DNA from: Caryophanales bacterium
Lineage (GTDB): Bacteria; Bacillota; Bacilli; Exiguobacteriales; Exiguobacteriaceae
Reading direction: 5' to 3'
Assembly: GCA_902363455.1 (NCBI GenBank)
Contig: CABJAC010000001.1
Coordinates: 1,429,952 to 1,493,951, forward strand
Length of the DNA: 64,000 nt
The translations under genes were made by a program, and so were the position numbers. The number at the start of each line of letters is the position of its first letter. The first letter of the stretch is position 1. Positions 31,530-40,702 of the stretch are shown here, in pieces. The notes beneath the pieces were generated by a model. That model was not told the DNA's origin. It saw only the letters and a program-made list of their open reading frames with translations, and did no database searches.

Positions 31530-32222
31530 TTATAATGTCCATTTTCGATCAAACATCAATTCTATCGGTTCGTTATCCTTAGACTTTAACACACGGACAC
31601 GCGTCGTATCAATTTGATCGAGTAAATCCGCATCTCCTAGCGACCGGACGGCCGGTGCATCCGCCTGCTCAATCCGGTCCCGGAACGGTGTCAATAAATC
31701 CTGTTGACCACTTGCGAGCGCGTACCAAGCAAGACGCGCAAACGGCTCATCCTTCGCCGTTTCCAAAGCATAACTCTCAAATATATCTGGTAAGTAACTG
31801 GCAAATTGATCGAGGGCGTCAATTCGTTCCGCCAAGTCGAGAATGGTTAACCAGCTCGGCAGTGACAATAACGATTCACTTGACCACCAATCGATCAAAT
31901 CAATATGTTCTTTAAACAACTGTTGGGCTTCCGGACGATCGATGAAATAATGCATCGTCTGAATCAATTCATTCCAGGCAATCGTCCAGTATTCTTCCGA
32001 CGGATTGGCGGAAATGAAAAACTGCCGGTAAACCGTCAACAGTTCCGATACTTCTTGTAACCGTTCGACTTCGAGCCGTTGATTTAGTCGGCTAACTGCT
32101 TTTGTGAAATAACTTGGCTCCAATGTTAACGCCATATACAGTAATTTCGGGACATCTTTTAATTCTCCTTGATCGACCGTCTCAAACAATTCCTGAATCC
32201 ATTCTGGCTGTGGGTTTGTCAT
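31530..32222 (-). CDS. hypothetical protein, 230 residues
   Basis: An almost entirely alpha-helical soluble protein with repeated leucine- and tryptophan-rich helices (EWIQELFETV, KLLYMALTL, EEYWTIAWNELIQTMHYF), suggesting a helical-repeat scaffold. No family recognised. GAGGAG precedes the ATG. Same strand as its neighbours. Confidence 0.65.
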   Translation of the reverse strand: MTNPQPEWIQELFETVDQGELKDVPKLLYMALTLEPSYFTKAVSRLNQRLEVERLQEVSELLTVYRQFFISANPSEEYWTIAWNELIQTMHYFIDRPEAQQLFKEHIDLIDWWSSESLLSLPSWLTILDLAERIDALDQFASYLPDIFESYALETAKDEPFARLAWYALASGQQDLLTPFRDRIEQADAPAVRSLGDADLLDQIDTTRVRVLKSKDNEPIELMFDRKWTL

Positions 32223-32289
32223 ACTCTTTTCTCCTCTGCATAGTAAATTTATTTACTATACCCGAAAAAGAATTAGCTTAATCCTTTTT

Positions 32290-33285
32290 TCAAACGGCAC
32301 CGATCCGAAATGCCGTCTCTTCACTGCACATGACGATAAATGTCGTATTGGACGGGATCGTTTCGTCGAGCCGTTGGTTCAAATCGAGTCGTTTTCCATC
32401 CGACAGTAAGGTTACGCCATCCTCAAGCAACGCATGGAACGCATCCCGAAATGTCACCCACTCCGGTTTGGCAGCCATTGAAAACATGCCGTCCCCGTCT
32501 TTCGTCAAGAGATTGGTCACGATTTTCGTCACACCCGGGTGATGGGCGGCAAGAATCGCCATCCGAGCAACCGTCTCGTCTCCGAGCAACACTTCATCTA
32601 CCTTGACCTGTTCAAAACTGTCGAGGTGCTCAGCAAGCATCATCTCGACAATCGTATAGATGTTTGGATTCGCCCGTTCAAGACTGGCTGCGATCAATAA
32701 CGTCTGGCCGTCGGCAAGTGCCGGCGGAATCGAATGATCGGCAAGGACAATCGCCCGGGTCGCTTTCTTGATATTCGCCCGCTGCAAGGTCGAATCGAGC
32801 GCCGGATCCCCGCTGACATAATGAAAACGGGGATGACTGAACGGTTCCCGTTCCAGATCATCAATCAAAATCACATCGGTCGTTTCCAACAATTCGTCAA
32901 TGACGTGTTTTGAGCGCCGGCTGTAACCAAACACTAACGTATGTCCCGTCTCTTTCACTTGTAGTAACCCTCTTTCCTTTTGATTACGAATCAGCTGGAC
33001 ACCATCGACGAGTTTGGAAATCAAACCGCCGACGATGCCGATTCCGAAGATAAAAACGAAAATCGTCATGAAGCGCCCGAAGTCTGTATTCGGGAAAAAG
33101 TCCCCGTAGCCGACTGTCACGACCGTCGTCATCGTCCAGTAGACGGCCCGGAAATACGAACCGAACGTATCCGGTTCTGCGAGATACATGATGAACGCCA
33201 CCCCGAACACAAAAACAAACGATGCATATGCCAATGTGCGCATCCTTAAAAAGGACATCCGCCGTAAAAAACGTAACCACACCAT
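32290..33285 (-). CDS. yugO: two-TM potassium channel with RCK/TrkA-N domain (YugO-like)
   Basis: 331 residues. The first membrane helix (about residues 18-35) and second (about 72-92) flank the pore loop with filter TVGYGD at 57-62. From about residue 110 a Rossmann TrkA-N domain (HTLVFGYSRRSKHVIDELLETTDVILID) and a C-terminal regulatory part follow. The Bacillus homologue conducts the K+ efflux used in biofilm electrical signalling, and related channels are nucleotide-gated. It is divergent from the DUF1659 gene. The substrate is certain; the physiological role is inferred. Confidence 0.92.
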   Translation of the reverse strand: MVWLRFLRRMSFLRMRTLAYASFVFVFGVAFIMYLAEPDTFGSYFRAVYWTMTTVVTVGYGDFFPNTDFGRFMTIFVFIFGIGIVGGLISKLVDGVQLIRNQKERGLLQVKETGHTLVFGYSRRSKHVIDELLETTDVILIDDLEREPFSHPRFHYVSGDPALDSTLQRANIKKATRAIVLADHSIPPALADGQTLLIAASLERANPNIYTIVEMMLAEHLDSFEQVKVDEVLLGDETVARMAILAAHHPGVTKIVTNLLTKDGDGMFSMAAKPEWVTFRDAFHALLEDGVTLLSDGKRLDLNQRLDETIPSNTTFIVMCSEETAFRIGAV

Positions 33286-33352
33286 CTTTTTTCATCCTTT
33301 CCGAACAATTCCTGTTTTTCTCCTGTCAATAAGGGCGAAGGAGGTGATACAC

Positions 33353-33580
33353 ATGACACAAGCCGAAGAAATCAAAACGAGTTTAGTTGTGGTCTTTGAA
33401 CGAAAGGACAAAGTGACGCCGAACGGAGACGCGGTTCTCGCCCGCCGCCGTTTCAATGGTCTGCGTGCCGACTTGGAGCCACAAGTCGCAGCTTCGATCG
33501 GTCAAGCGATTGGACAATTGCTTGCCGGCTCGTACACGCATACGGAAATCAGCCGTGATTTCGCTTTACTTAACGCTTAA
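33353..33580 (+). CDS. DUF1659 family protein
   Basis: 75 residues. The family form is SLVVVFERKDKVTPNGDAVLARRRFNGLRADLEPQVAASIGQAIGQLL. AGGAGG lies 8 nt before the ATG. Paired with a DUF2922 gene 33 bp downstream, the usual arrangement in Bacilli. The role of both families is unknown; they are small, soluble and probably form a complex. Confidence 0.85.
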   Translation: MTQAEEIKTSLVVVFERKDKVTPNGDAVLARRRFNGLRADLEPQVAASIGQAIGQLLAGSYTHTEISRDFALLNA

Positions 33581-33613
33581 TCCCGTTACTCACCATGTTA
33601 AAGGAGGAATTTG

Positions 33614-33820
33614 ATGGAACACACGATCGTATTAACATTCGAGACGTCGCTGAAAAAACCGTATCGTCTCCGTTTGCCAGGCGCAAAGGCCGAGACATCT
33701 GTCGCGGAAATCAAAGCACTCGGCCAACTGATCGTCGATCACGATCCGTTTCATAACGGTATCGTGAAGTTAAGCCAGGCTGAGCTGCAAAACAGTTCGG
33801 AATCGGCTTACGTCATCTGA
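33614..33820 (+). CDS. DUF2922 family protein
   Basis: 68 residues beginning MEHTIVLTFETSLKKPYRLRLPGAK, the DUF2922 pattern. ATG 33614 is preferred over TTG 33611 because AAGGAGG is correctly spaced. Second gene of the DUF1659-DUF2922 pair, followed by a terminator. Confidence 0.85.
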   Translation: MEHTIVLTFETSLKKPYRLRLPGAKAETSVAEIKALGQLIVDHDPFHNGIVKLSQAELQNSSESAYVI

Positions 33821-33838
33821 CCGAAGAAAAGTTCCGTC

Positions 33839-33876
33839 GTCATCATCACCCGTAGAGGTGGTGGTGACTTTTTTTT
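33839..33876 (+). terminator. intrinsic terminator
   Basis: GTCATCATCACC pairs (with G-U) with GGTGGTGGTGAC across a 6-nt loop, followed by eight T. Confidence 0.85.
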
Positions 33877-33918
33877 GGTATACTGAAATCATCAAGCAAT
33901 TGGAAAGGAAGTCAATTT

Positions 33919-34818
33919 ATGGCCAAACGCCCTCTTACGCCCCGCGAATGTGAACTTGTCGTCAGCAGCCTCTACGTGATGGAGCTGATTCCATTCGAGG
34001 GAATCATGGAACGACTCGAATCGATCACCTTACGCGACATCATTGGACCGGTCGCTGCCGGTGAGATGACCCGGGATCAGGCCGCGGACGCTCTCGATCA
34101 ATACATCAAAGTACGCCGCCGCCGCTTCCGAAACGTTCCACCGGAGCATTTGTGGTCCCTTGACGACCGGATGGAGCAGGAAGCGTTACGGATGATCCGC
34201 AAACGTGCACCATTGACGGCCGGTGAAAAACTACAGCCGAAAGCGATTCCGTTCGAGATGGGCGATACGGTCGAAATGACGGTGACCGAAGTTCAAGAAC
34301 GTAATGGAAAAGTCAACGTCATCGGGAAAGTCGGTCAAGTGACAGCGAAATTACCGGTCGCGAATCGTCAGGCCGTTAAAAGCAGTAAAACGATGACGGC
34401 ATGGATCACCGGCATCGAAAAGAAACCAGCCTTGATTCATCTGTCGACGTCCGATTACGGGAAACATCAACCATCTGCGGATGTTACGGAAGCCTATGTC
34501 ACGGCCGTTGCCGCACTCCGGGAATATTTTGAGACGATGACGGAACCGACGACGGAAGAAGTCGATCTCGCGAAATCATTGTTCCAACGGATGATTCGCC
34601 GTGATCAAAATGACTGGTTCACCGTCTATGTCGCAATGGGCCGCCCTCAGCTCGATCATGTCCGGCGCTGGGTCAAAGTCATTCAAATGCTCGGAAAATC
34701 ATTGCGTGGTGACGAAGAAGCGACGCGTCTGCTTGCGTCCCAGGAAGATCGTTTCTTTAAAGATGCTTTGCTCCGGGCATGCCGGGCGGCTGAAAAAAAC
34801 TTTTCGACTCCTATGTAA
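33919..34818 (+). CDS. hypothetical protein, 299 residues
   Basis: Three parts: a helical basic N-terminus (to about 105), a beta-rich middle (MGDTVEMTVTEVQERNGKVNVIGKVGQVTAKLPVANRQ...TAWITGI, residues about 112-175) resembling a small OB- or TRAM-like nucleic-acid-binding fold, and a helical C-terminus. The similarity is by eye only. AAAGGAAG precedes the ATG. Monocistronic. Confidence 0.6.
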   Translation: MAKRPLTPRECELVVSSLYVMELIPFEGIMERLESITLRDIIGPVAAGEMTRDQAADALDQYIKVRRRRFRNVPPEHLWSLDDRMEQEALRMIRKRAPLTAGEKLQPKAIPFEMGDTVEMTVTEVQERNGKVNVIGKVGQVTAKLPVANRQAVKSSKTMTAWITGIEKKPALIHLSTSDYGKHQPSADVTEAYVTAVAALREYFETMTEPTTEEVDLAKSLFQRMIRRDQNDWFTVYVAMGRPQLDHVRRWVKVIQMLGKSLRGDEEATRLLASQEDRFFKDALLRACRAAEKNFSTPM

Positions 34819-34928
34819 GGCTTTCGACTAGAAGGACGTCTTTTCCTCGTTTATGTTCCCATCATTTTTTAATAACAGTCCCGTTCATCTTTTTTTATGA
34901 TGGAACGGGACTGTTGTCGTTTCGGCAC

Positions 34929-34961
34929 AAAAAAAGACGGGCGGCATCTGCCGTCCGTCTT
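34929..34961 (-). terminator. intrinsic terminator
   Basis: On the minus strand AAGACGGACGGCA pairs with TGCCGCCCGTCTT across 2 nt, followed by T residues, 5 bp after the stop of the 140-residue gene. A second hairpin (AACAGTCCCGTTC, 34873-34915) lies beyond. Confidence 0.85.
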
Positions 34962-34966
34962 CCGAA

Positions 34967-35389
34967 TTATGCGATATCCACTGTTGATTCTAAAGCACGA
35001 CAGGTCCGGCGCACGGTCGGAAGGAAATCCGTCCGTTTGGCGACTCCGCCTTCAATCAAAAAGTGCTGGACACCTTTCGTCCGCTGTATCGCGGTCAAAA
35101 CCGTGACCAGCTCGATGAACCAGTTCGAAATCAATTCCACGACCTGTTCATCAAATGCTGCAGCTCCATACACATCATACCCGTTCTCGCAGAGATGGTT
35201 CGGGAAACGTTCCTTGAACCGAAAAATCAGTGTAGCCGTCGTCGGAATGTAAAAGTGATCGAAGGCGATCCGTTGTTCTTGATCTGTTTCTTTCTCCGTC
35301 AGTCCATCCATCATCAACTTCGGTTGACTCCCGATATTAAGAGTCCAACTTGTTTTCTTTCGTTCACCGGTGGAAGTGATCGTTCGCAT
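34967..35389 (-). CDS. hypothetical protein, 140 residues
   Basis: Start placed at MRTITSTG because AGGAG abuts the earlier ATG (35401) and is 12 nt from this one; neither spacing is ideal. A soluble mixed alpha/beta protein (FDHFYIPTTATLIFRFKERFPNHLCENGYDVYGAAAFDEQVVELISNWFIEL). No family recognised. Confidence 0.6.
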   Translation of the reverse strand: MRTITSTGERKKTSWTLNIGSQPKLMMDGLTEKETDQEQRIAFDHFYIPTTATLIFRFKERFPNHLCENGYDVYGAAAFDEQVVELISNWFIELVTVLTAIQRTKGVQHFLIEGGVAKRTDFLPTVRRTCRALESTVDIA

Positions 35390-35401
35390 GGTTTCGTCCA
35401 T

Positions 35402-35733
35402 CTCCTTTGATGTGTAAGCGTTTACCTCTTCATTTTACAAGTCATTCGACGATTCCTGCAACCGTCAATTTCTTAAAAATGAACGATGACTTCATCTGAC
35501 GTTCAGTCTATCAAATTTTAACCGGTTTGACGATGTCAGTAATTAACAAGACCGTTGCCAGTTCGAAGCCAATTCGACGGCACTCCCCCTTCCTTTTTTG
35601 AAACCGGTCAGCGTTCCGTCTTGTGGTGAGACCGCTCTCATCATTGCCCGAGAACAGACTTTACGAAAAAACTATTAGCAGCTAACGAAATGTGATACCA
35701 TTCAGTGGAATCACAGAAAGAGGAGAGAACAAT
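35402..35733. other. intergenic region with local structure
   Basis: No ORF with a ribosome binding site until 35734. Contains AACCGGTTT (35520-35528) and GAAACCGGTC (35599-35608), which can pair, and an inner TGCC..TTCGAA...TTCGA.GGCA hairpin near 35554-35582. It could be a structured leader of the transglycosylase gene; no known riboswitch class is recognised. Confidence 0.35.
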
Positions 35734-36417
35734 ATGCGAAAAGTTTTTCGATTAAGCATCTTGTTCGTATTGATCGTCCTCATCGGTAGTAGCATCATCT
35801 ACTGGCAAAACCGGGAACGTGTCCAAAATGAATTGTACCGCACCTATTATGGACAATCCGGTGTCCCAGCCGAGAACATCGACATCTACGAACAAGCCGG
35901 TGACCGGTACGGGGTCGATTGGAAGTTGCTTGCCGCGATTCACCGCGTCGAGACGATCTTCTCGAAATCGTCCGCCATGCAGTCTTCGGTCGGCGCAATC
36001 GGTCCGTTCCAATTCATGCCAAAAACATGGGTCGGATGGGGATACGAAGGCGGCACGTCACTTGGTGACATCGAGCACGACGGAATCGACCTGACGGATC
36101 CGGACGCCATCAAACAATACGGTGGTCTTGGCGTTGATGCAAACGGAGACGGCAAAGCCGATCCGACGGATTTGACGGACAGCGCCCATACGGCAGCCAA
36201 GTACCTCAATCAGCATGACGTCACGAAAAGTTCCGATCGAGCGACGCTTGAATCTGCCCTGTTTGAATACAATCGCAGTGAACAGTATGTCAGCGACGTC
36301 CTCGACCAATACGATGCCTATCAACAACAAATCGAGCCGATTGATGTGAACGCGCTCGATTTCAAGAAACAGACACTTGCCCAACTCCTTCGCATCAGCT
36401 TACGTTTGACCAACTAA
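35734..36417 (+). CDS. membrane-anchored lytic transglycosylase (SLT/MltB-like)
   Basis: 227 residues. One N-terminal membrane helix (FRLSILFVLIVLIGSSIIYW) is followed by a lysozyme-like domain: WKLLAAIHRVETIFSKSS (catalytic Glu), SVGAIGPFQFMPKTWVGWG, then a GLGVDANGDGKADPTDLTDSAHTAAKYL calcium-like loop. Cleaves peptidoglycan glycan strands on the outer face. AGAGGAG precedes ATG 35734. The next gene follows by 14 bp. Confidence 0.88.
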   Translation: MRKVFRLSILFVLIVLIGSSIIYWQNRERVQNELYRTYYGQSGVPAENIDIYEQAGDRYGVDWKLLAAIHRVETIFSKSSAMQSSVGAIGPFQFMPKTWVGWGYEGGTSLGDIEHDGIDLTDPDAIKQYGGLGVDANGDGKADPTDLTDSAHTAAKYLNQHDVTKSSDRATLESALFEYNRSEQYVSDVLDQYDAYQQQIEPIDVNALDFKKQTLAQLLRISLRLTN

Positions 36418-36431
36418 AAGGAGGCACCACC

Positions 36432-37013
36432 ATGACACAACCCGATCGTTCGACATTGACGATTGAGGAATCGTCGATTCGCGTCCAAACGACGTTTGAC
36501 GACGCAAAAACGAAACGCTATTTACGGAGTTACATTTTTGATGATGTTGAAGACGGCACTCATGTCGCCGCTTTGATTTACACGCCGCGGACGACGGATG
36601 CCTTTTTATCCGGAACGACGACCCAGCGTGCTTACAACCTAATGAAAAAATACGTCGAGGGTCCGGTCCGTCAGTACGACATCATCAGTTTAATGCCCGA
36701 TTTGCTCGTCAGTGAGGATTTACCGTTTGCCCAGGCGAGTTTTGATGAACTCAATTACGAGTTCGTCGAACAGACGTTGCGTCACGTCAAGGAAAAGAAC
36801 GGTGTCGTCTTATGCGGTTGGGGATCACCCGGTCGCTTGATGCACCATTTGCCGGCTTACGAAAAGCTGTTTGAGCAGTATGCCGATATCCTCTATTGTT
36901 CCGGCATCACCTCAAAAGGTGAACCGAACCATCTTCGTTTGACCGTCGACGACAGTCCGATGATCACGTATCAGGACATGAAGTTAAAAGCGAAGAAGTT
37001 AAAGCGTAAATAA
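36432..37013 (+). CDS. DUF1643 family protein
   Basis: 193 residues. The domain is recognised from the AALIYTPRTTDAFLSGTTTQRAYNLMKKY stretch (family form LNPSTAD...), VRQYDIISLMPDL, VVLCGWGSPG and the ending SKGEPNHLRL. Function unknown. AAGGAGG precedes the ATG, and it probably shares a transcript with the transglycosylase. Confidence 0.72.
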   Translation: MTQPDRSTLTIEESSIRVQTTFDDAKTKRYLRSYIFDDVEDGTHVAALIYTPRTTDAFLSGTTTQRAYNLMKKYVEGPVRQYDIISLMPDLLVSEDLPFAQASFDELNYEFVEQTLRHVKEKNGVVLCGWGSPGRLMHHLPAYEKLFEQYADILYCSGITSKGEPNHLRLTVDDSPMITYQDMKLKAKKLKRK

Positions 37014-37024
37014 TTCTGCTCGTC

Positions 37025-37069
37025 AGGTGTTCTTCCCGTATGATTGTTGCGGAAGAACACCTTTTTTTC
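37025..37069 (+). terminator. intrinsic terminator
   Basis: AGGTGTTCTTCC pairs with GGAAGAACACCT across 14 nt, followed by a T run. Confidence 0.85.
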
Positions 37070-37139
37070 AGACCAACTTTTTCTCATAACTTGCAAAAAC
37101 GCCATCCATTAAACACGACATGAAAGAAGGTGAGATCCT

Positions 37140-37937
37140 TTGATATTTTGGGAAGAAGAAGAAAAGCTGACAGTTCCTGCTTTATTTCAAGCGGACATTC
37201 ATAGGATTCAAACAGAACTTACTGGTCGTTTTCCTGAAGGCTACCTCGAAAAATTATCAGAACAAAACGGAGGATCTGTCGTTTTTAATGCTGTCTCAGT
37301 GGATTTTGAAAACACTTGGTCAGAACCCGGCGCTCAACCGTTTTTGCCATTCACTTTCATCCAACCGTTATCTTACGATGTGTACCAATCAAACGTTGGT
37401 ATTTTACCGGAATGGGATGTAATCGGAAAAAAGATGATTTTTGCCCATGGGGGTGGCAGTTACTTCTATTATTTCAATTTTGAAGACAATGCGCACCAAC
37501 CGTCCGTCTGGTGTCTGGATATCTCAGTTATTTCTAATCATGTTGTGGCAAACTCCTTTGACGAACTACTGACGAAGTTATCTGTTCAGGAGAGCGAGCC
37601 GCTTGATGCAGCTGACGCTTCTGTGAGTTTTTTGACGTTGGCAGAAATTCTCGAACTACTTGATCACGGCGATGAGGATGACACTTTACTTGCCTACTCC
37701 CATTGGATGGTGATTGGTCAAGAACCGGAACGATTGGTTCGTGAATTGATGCAACGGATTGAGCAGTGTAATCATGAAGATCAGATTGACAGTTATGCGG
37801 GATACCTAGCCGAAACAATGATCAATCATTCAGAAAAACTGCAGACTTCTCTTGAAGACGTCATCGACTTATTGAAGAGCAAACATCTGATTACAGATTT
37901 GAGTGATCTTATCGAATGGTTGAATGAAGAACTGTGA
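37140..37937 (+). CDS. SMI1/KNR4 (SUKH) family protein
   Basis: 265 residues from TTG, with AAGAAGGTGAG upstream. The N-terminal SUKH domain (DIHRIQTELTGRFPEGYLEKLSEQNGGSVVFN..., FIQPLSYDVYQSNVGILPEWDVIGKKMIFAHGGGSYFYYFNF) is followed by an acidic helical C-terminus of about 110 residues. SUKH proteins are often immunity proteins of contact-dependent or polymorphic toxins, but no toxin gene is near, so the role is open. Confidence 0.8.
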   Translation: MIFWEEEEKLTVPALFQADIHRIQTELTGRFPEGYLEKLSEQNGGSVVFNAVSVDFENTWSEPGAQPFLPFTFIQPLSYDVYQSNVGILPEWDVIGKKMIFAHGGGSYFYYFNFEDNAHQPSVWCLDISVISNHVVANSFDELLTKLSVQESEPLDAADASVSFLTLAEILELLDHGDEDDTLLAYSHWMVIGQEPERLVRELMQRIEQCNHEDQIDSYAGYLAETMINHSEKLQTSLEDVIDLLKSKHLITDLSDLIEWLNEEL

Positions 37938-38000
37938 TGAGAAACGGATCTTGAAGTTTGGTGTAATGCTGATTGACCCATTGATGTTTTCATAAAAAAA

Positions 38001-38031
38001 GAAGCGATGGACATGTCCACCGCTTCTTTTT
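38001..38031. terminator. bidirectional intrinsic terminator
   Basis: GAAGCG(A)TGGACATGTCCA(C)CGCTTC forms a near-perfect hairpin flanked by A and T runs. Confidence 0.75.
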
Positions 38032-38045
38032 GATTTTCGTGAATC

Positions 38046-38191
38046 CCACTACTCTTCATCCGACTCCTGCAGGGAAAAGCGCAGGCAAGCCTGCGCTGTC
38101 AGAGACAAACAAGACCCGGATTCGCGGTTTTGGAAAACTCGCGAATACTGGCTTGTGCCTCGCCTGAGGAAAGCGGATGAAAAGAGAGTGA
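38046..38191. repeat. multi-stem structured repeat-like element
   Basis: The outer arms are CACTACTCTTCATCCGACTC..CTGCAGG and, at the other end, CCTGAGGAAAGCGGATGAAAAGAGAGTG, an imperfect 27-bp inverted repeat. Inside are two further hairpins: AGCGCAGGC-AA-GCCTGCGCT (38078-38097) and one near 38108-38158 based on ATTCGCG/CGCGAAT. The CTCCTGC-GGGAAAAGCG and GAGGAAAGCGGATG blocks are like those of dispersed intergenic repeats in Bacillaceae. It lies between convergent genes. The first inner hairpin with its T run can terminate the GH31 gene on the minus strand. Confidence 0.55.
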
Positions 38192-38216
38192 GGGCTTGCA
38201 CTACCTTGCTTTGTTT

Positions 38217-40592
38217 TTAGAACAACATGATTTCAAGCAGGCAGTCGACAAGATCCTTTTCCAGATCAAACGCCTGAAGCTGATGCATCAAGTTGACCGG
38301 TTCCAAACGCTGCGACAACAACCGGTACAAGCGGTCCTTCAGATCATAGCCGATCTCCGCCTGATCGAGAAACGTATACAACCGCTCCATCCGGTTATCA
38401 TTCGTCGACATATCGACTTGAAGCGACAGGACTTGCGTCTCCCCGAGTTCACCAAGTTCAACCGACAACGATTGGGTCTGGTGATCATAACGGCTCGGCA
38501 GGACTTCCCCATCTCGGGAAACGTGTCCTTCATTAACACCGCGCAGAATCAGTGTCACCTTACGTTTTTCCGGCAACAGTTCGCGTTTGCCGAACGGCGT
38601 CGCGATCGTCAAGGTCCGTGCTGACCAGTCCAGCTCAAATGCCGTTTCGACATTTTCTCCATCCCGGTGTGCGACACCGACGTTATCATCCTCAAATAAC
38701 GTGAAGCGGTTCGACGCGCCCGGGAAGACGAGCAATTCAAGATGATCCGGATTGTGCAGCGCGTTCGAATGTTCAAGGTGTTGACCAAGCGGAACGATTG
38801 CCCCGGCCTTTGCCAGAACTCCTTGATCTTCGAGTTTGCGGAACAACCGCATCTGTTTGCCACCCGTATAGCGGTGACCGGTGAAGAAATCAAACCATTC
38901 GCCGTCCGGTAACCAGGCAGTCGTCGCCGCGACATGCAAGTTCGGATTCATCGGTTCGACGATCGGCGTGACCATCAATTCCGTTCCGAAGTAATATTGG
39001 TTCGGAACGGCATACGCCAGTTCCTCTTCCGGATGTTCATAGTACATCGGCGAGACGAGCGGCAAACCGTCAAAGTGATTGCGGGCATTCATCGTATAGA
39101 TGTACGGGACAAGTTGGTGCCGCAGACGCAGGTATTTCTTCATCACCTGTTCCGACTCGACCGAGTACCGCCACGGCTCTTTCCCGTTGAAGATACTCAT
39201 CGTACTGTGGAGACGCATAATCGGGCTGAAGACACCGTACTGGAGCCAACGCGTCGACAGTTCGTCGTCCTTCTCGCCACGCTGGTGTCCCCCGATATCA
39301 TGACTCCACCAGCCATAGCCGATGTTTGATGCCGTCGCCGTGAAATACGGTTGGAATTTCAGTGATGCCCACGAAATCAACGTATCTCCTGAGAAACCGA
39401 CCGGATAGCGGTGACTGCCGGGTCCGGCATACCGTGAGAAGATCAACGGACGGTTGCCGTCCCGCGCGATGTCAAGGGCATGATAATGATTGAGCATCCA
39501 TAGCGGATCAAGCCCCTTCATCTTCGAGTTCGCGCCTTGCTGCCAGTCGATCCACCAGAAATCAACGCCGTCGGCTTCATGCGGGTGATGCAGTTTCGTA
39601 AAATAGTTTTCAATGAAATCGCGATCTGAAAAGTCGAACGGAATCCGGTCTTCCGTATCCGGATCGACCCCCATCGCAACGGCCATCGCCTCATACGCTT
39701 CCTCGAATCCACGGACGCCGTCCGCCGGGTGCAGGTTAAGTGTCACCATCCGGTCGTCGTCTTTCAGCCATTGCAGGAATCCTTTTGGATCCGGGAACAG
39801 ATCGCGGTTCCACGTGTAGCCCGTCCAACCGCTGCCGTACTTCTCCGGAATGTCCGTCACGTGCCAGTCCATGTCGATGACACTGACCGAAAACGGAACG
39901 TCTTCCGCTTTGAAACGGTTCATTAAATCCTTGTATTCTTTTTCGTTATAACGCCAGTAGCGGCTCCACCAGTTCCCGAGCACTTGCCGTGGCAACATCG
40001 GAGTCGGACCGGTCAACCGGTAAAAGTCTTTTAACGCCTGTTTGTAGTCGTGCCCGTATCCAAAGTAATAGATGTCTTGTGCACCTTCTTGACGCGGTTC
40101 AACGAAGTGATCGTCCGTCAAGACGAACGAGGCGGAGTCATCAATTGCCGCGTATCCTTGGCGGGAGATGATTCCTTCTTCCAGCGGAATCGCCCCGTCA
40201 GCGTGGTCAAGCGTCCGCGCTGTTCCTTTTAGAGTCCGGAGCGGTCCGCCGTACGTGTAGCGGCTGTAATACGTACTGAAGTTCCCAAGGACGTCGATGT
40301 ACAGCGTGTTCGACGCAAACGGACCTTTCGTATAGTGCAGGTGGACGTGTTCCGTAATGATTTGCAGTTCGGTTTCGTCTTCGACGATCCGGTAAGAAGG
40401 AACCGGAAAATCACGGTACCACACGGTTTGGGTTGGTCGATCCTCGAATTGTCCGTCCGCTGCGTACTCGAGTCGGATGAGACGACTTGTTAAGACGGTG
40501 AAGCGATACGTGTCGCCTTGGACAATCGCTTCTGGTCGTGCCACTGGTTTCATGTCTCGGGTATAGAAATGGGATTCGTCAATTGTGCGCAT
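38217..40592 (-). CDS. glycoside hydrolase family 31 (alpha-glucosidase-like)
   Basis: 791 residues. N-terminal beta-sandwich, (beta/alpha)8 barrel and C-terminal beta domains. The catalytic nucleophile is the Asp of VDFWWIDWQQG and the acid/base Asp is in GFSGDTLISW. Further family motifs are IDMDWHV and WSHDIGGHQRG. GH31 enzymes hydrolyse terminal alpha-glucosides or alpha-xylosides. Cytoplasmic, since there is no signal peptide. No convincing ribosome binding site precedes ATG 40592 or the next ATG (40550), so the exact start is uncertain. It stands alone, without transport genes. Confidence 0.92.
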   Translation of the reverse strand: MRTIDESHFYTRDMKPVARPEAIVQGDTYRFTVLTSRLIRLEYAADGQFEDRPTQTVWYRDFPVPSYRIVEDETELQIITEHVHLHYTKGPFASNTLYIDVLGNFSTYYSRYTYGGPLRTLKGTARTLDHADGAIPLEEGIISRQGYAAIDDSASFVLTDDHFVEPRQEGAQDIYYFGYGHDYKQALKDFYRLTGPTPMLPRQVLGNWWSRYWRYNEKEYKDLMNRFKAEDVPFSVSVIDMDWHVTDIPEKYGSGWTGYTWNRDLFPDPKGFLQWLKDDDRMVTLNLHPADGVRGFEEAYEAMAVAMGVDPDTEDRIPFDFSDRDFIENYFTKLHHPHEADGVDFWWIDWQQGANSKMKGLDPLWMLNHYHALDIARDGNRPLIFSRYAGPGSHRYPVGFSGDTLISWASLKFQPYFTATASNIGYGWWSHDIGGHQRGEKDDELSTRWLQYGVFSPIMRLHSTMSIFNGKEPWRYSVESEQVMKKYLRLRHQLVPYIYTMNARNHFDGLPLVSPMYYEHPEEELAYAVPNQYYFGTELMVTPIVEPMNPNLHVAATTAWLPDGEWFDFFTGHRYTGGKQMRLFRKLEDQGVLAKAGAIVPLGQHLEHSNALHNPDHLELLVFPGASNRFTLFEDDNVGVAHRDGENVETAFELDWSARTLTIATPFGKRELLPEKRKVTLILRGVNEGHVSRDGEVLPSRYDHQTQSLSVELGELGETQVLSLQVDMSTNDNRMERLYTFLDQAEIGYDLKDRLYRLLSQRLEPVNLMHQLQAFDLEKDLVDCLLEIMLF

Positions 40593-40702
40593 ACGGGATC
40601 AGGACGCGAACGCCCTTGTCACTTCCTTCCAAAAATGAATGTGCAACCGATTACACTAGTAGTGTATAAAACTTGTTGTTCCCGTTTCAAGTGACAGCTA
40701 AT

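Noticed and set aside
35600..35660. T-box-like segment (GTGGTGAGACCGC)
   Set aside because: Lacks the conserved T-box core and an aminoacid-related downstream gene; the resemblance is short.
37140..37937. SUKH protein as evidence for a polymorphic toxin-immunity locus
   Set aside because: No toxin, secretion or additional immunity gene is adjacent.
38934..39329. 131-codon plus-strand ORF inside the GH31 gene, with several similar long frames opposite cls, adhE and the nucleotidase gene
   Set aside because: Antisense shadows of well-supported genes in GC-richer sequence; no ribosome binding sites or domains.
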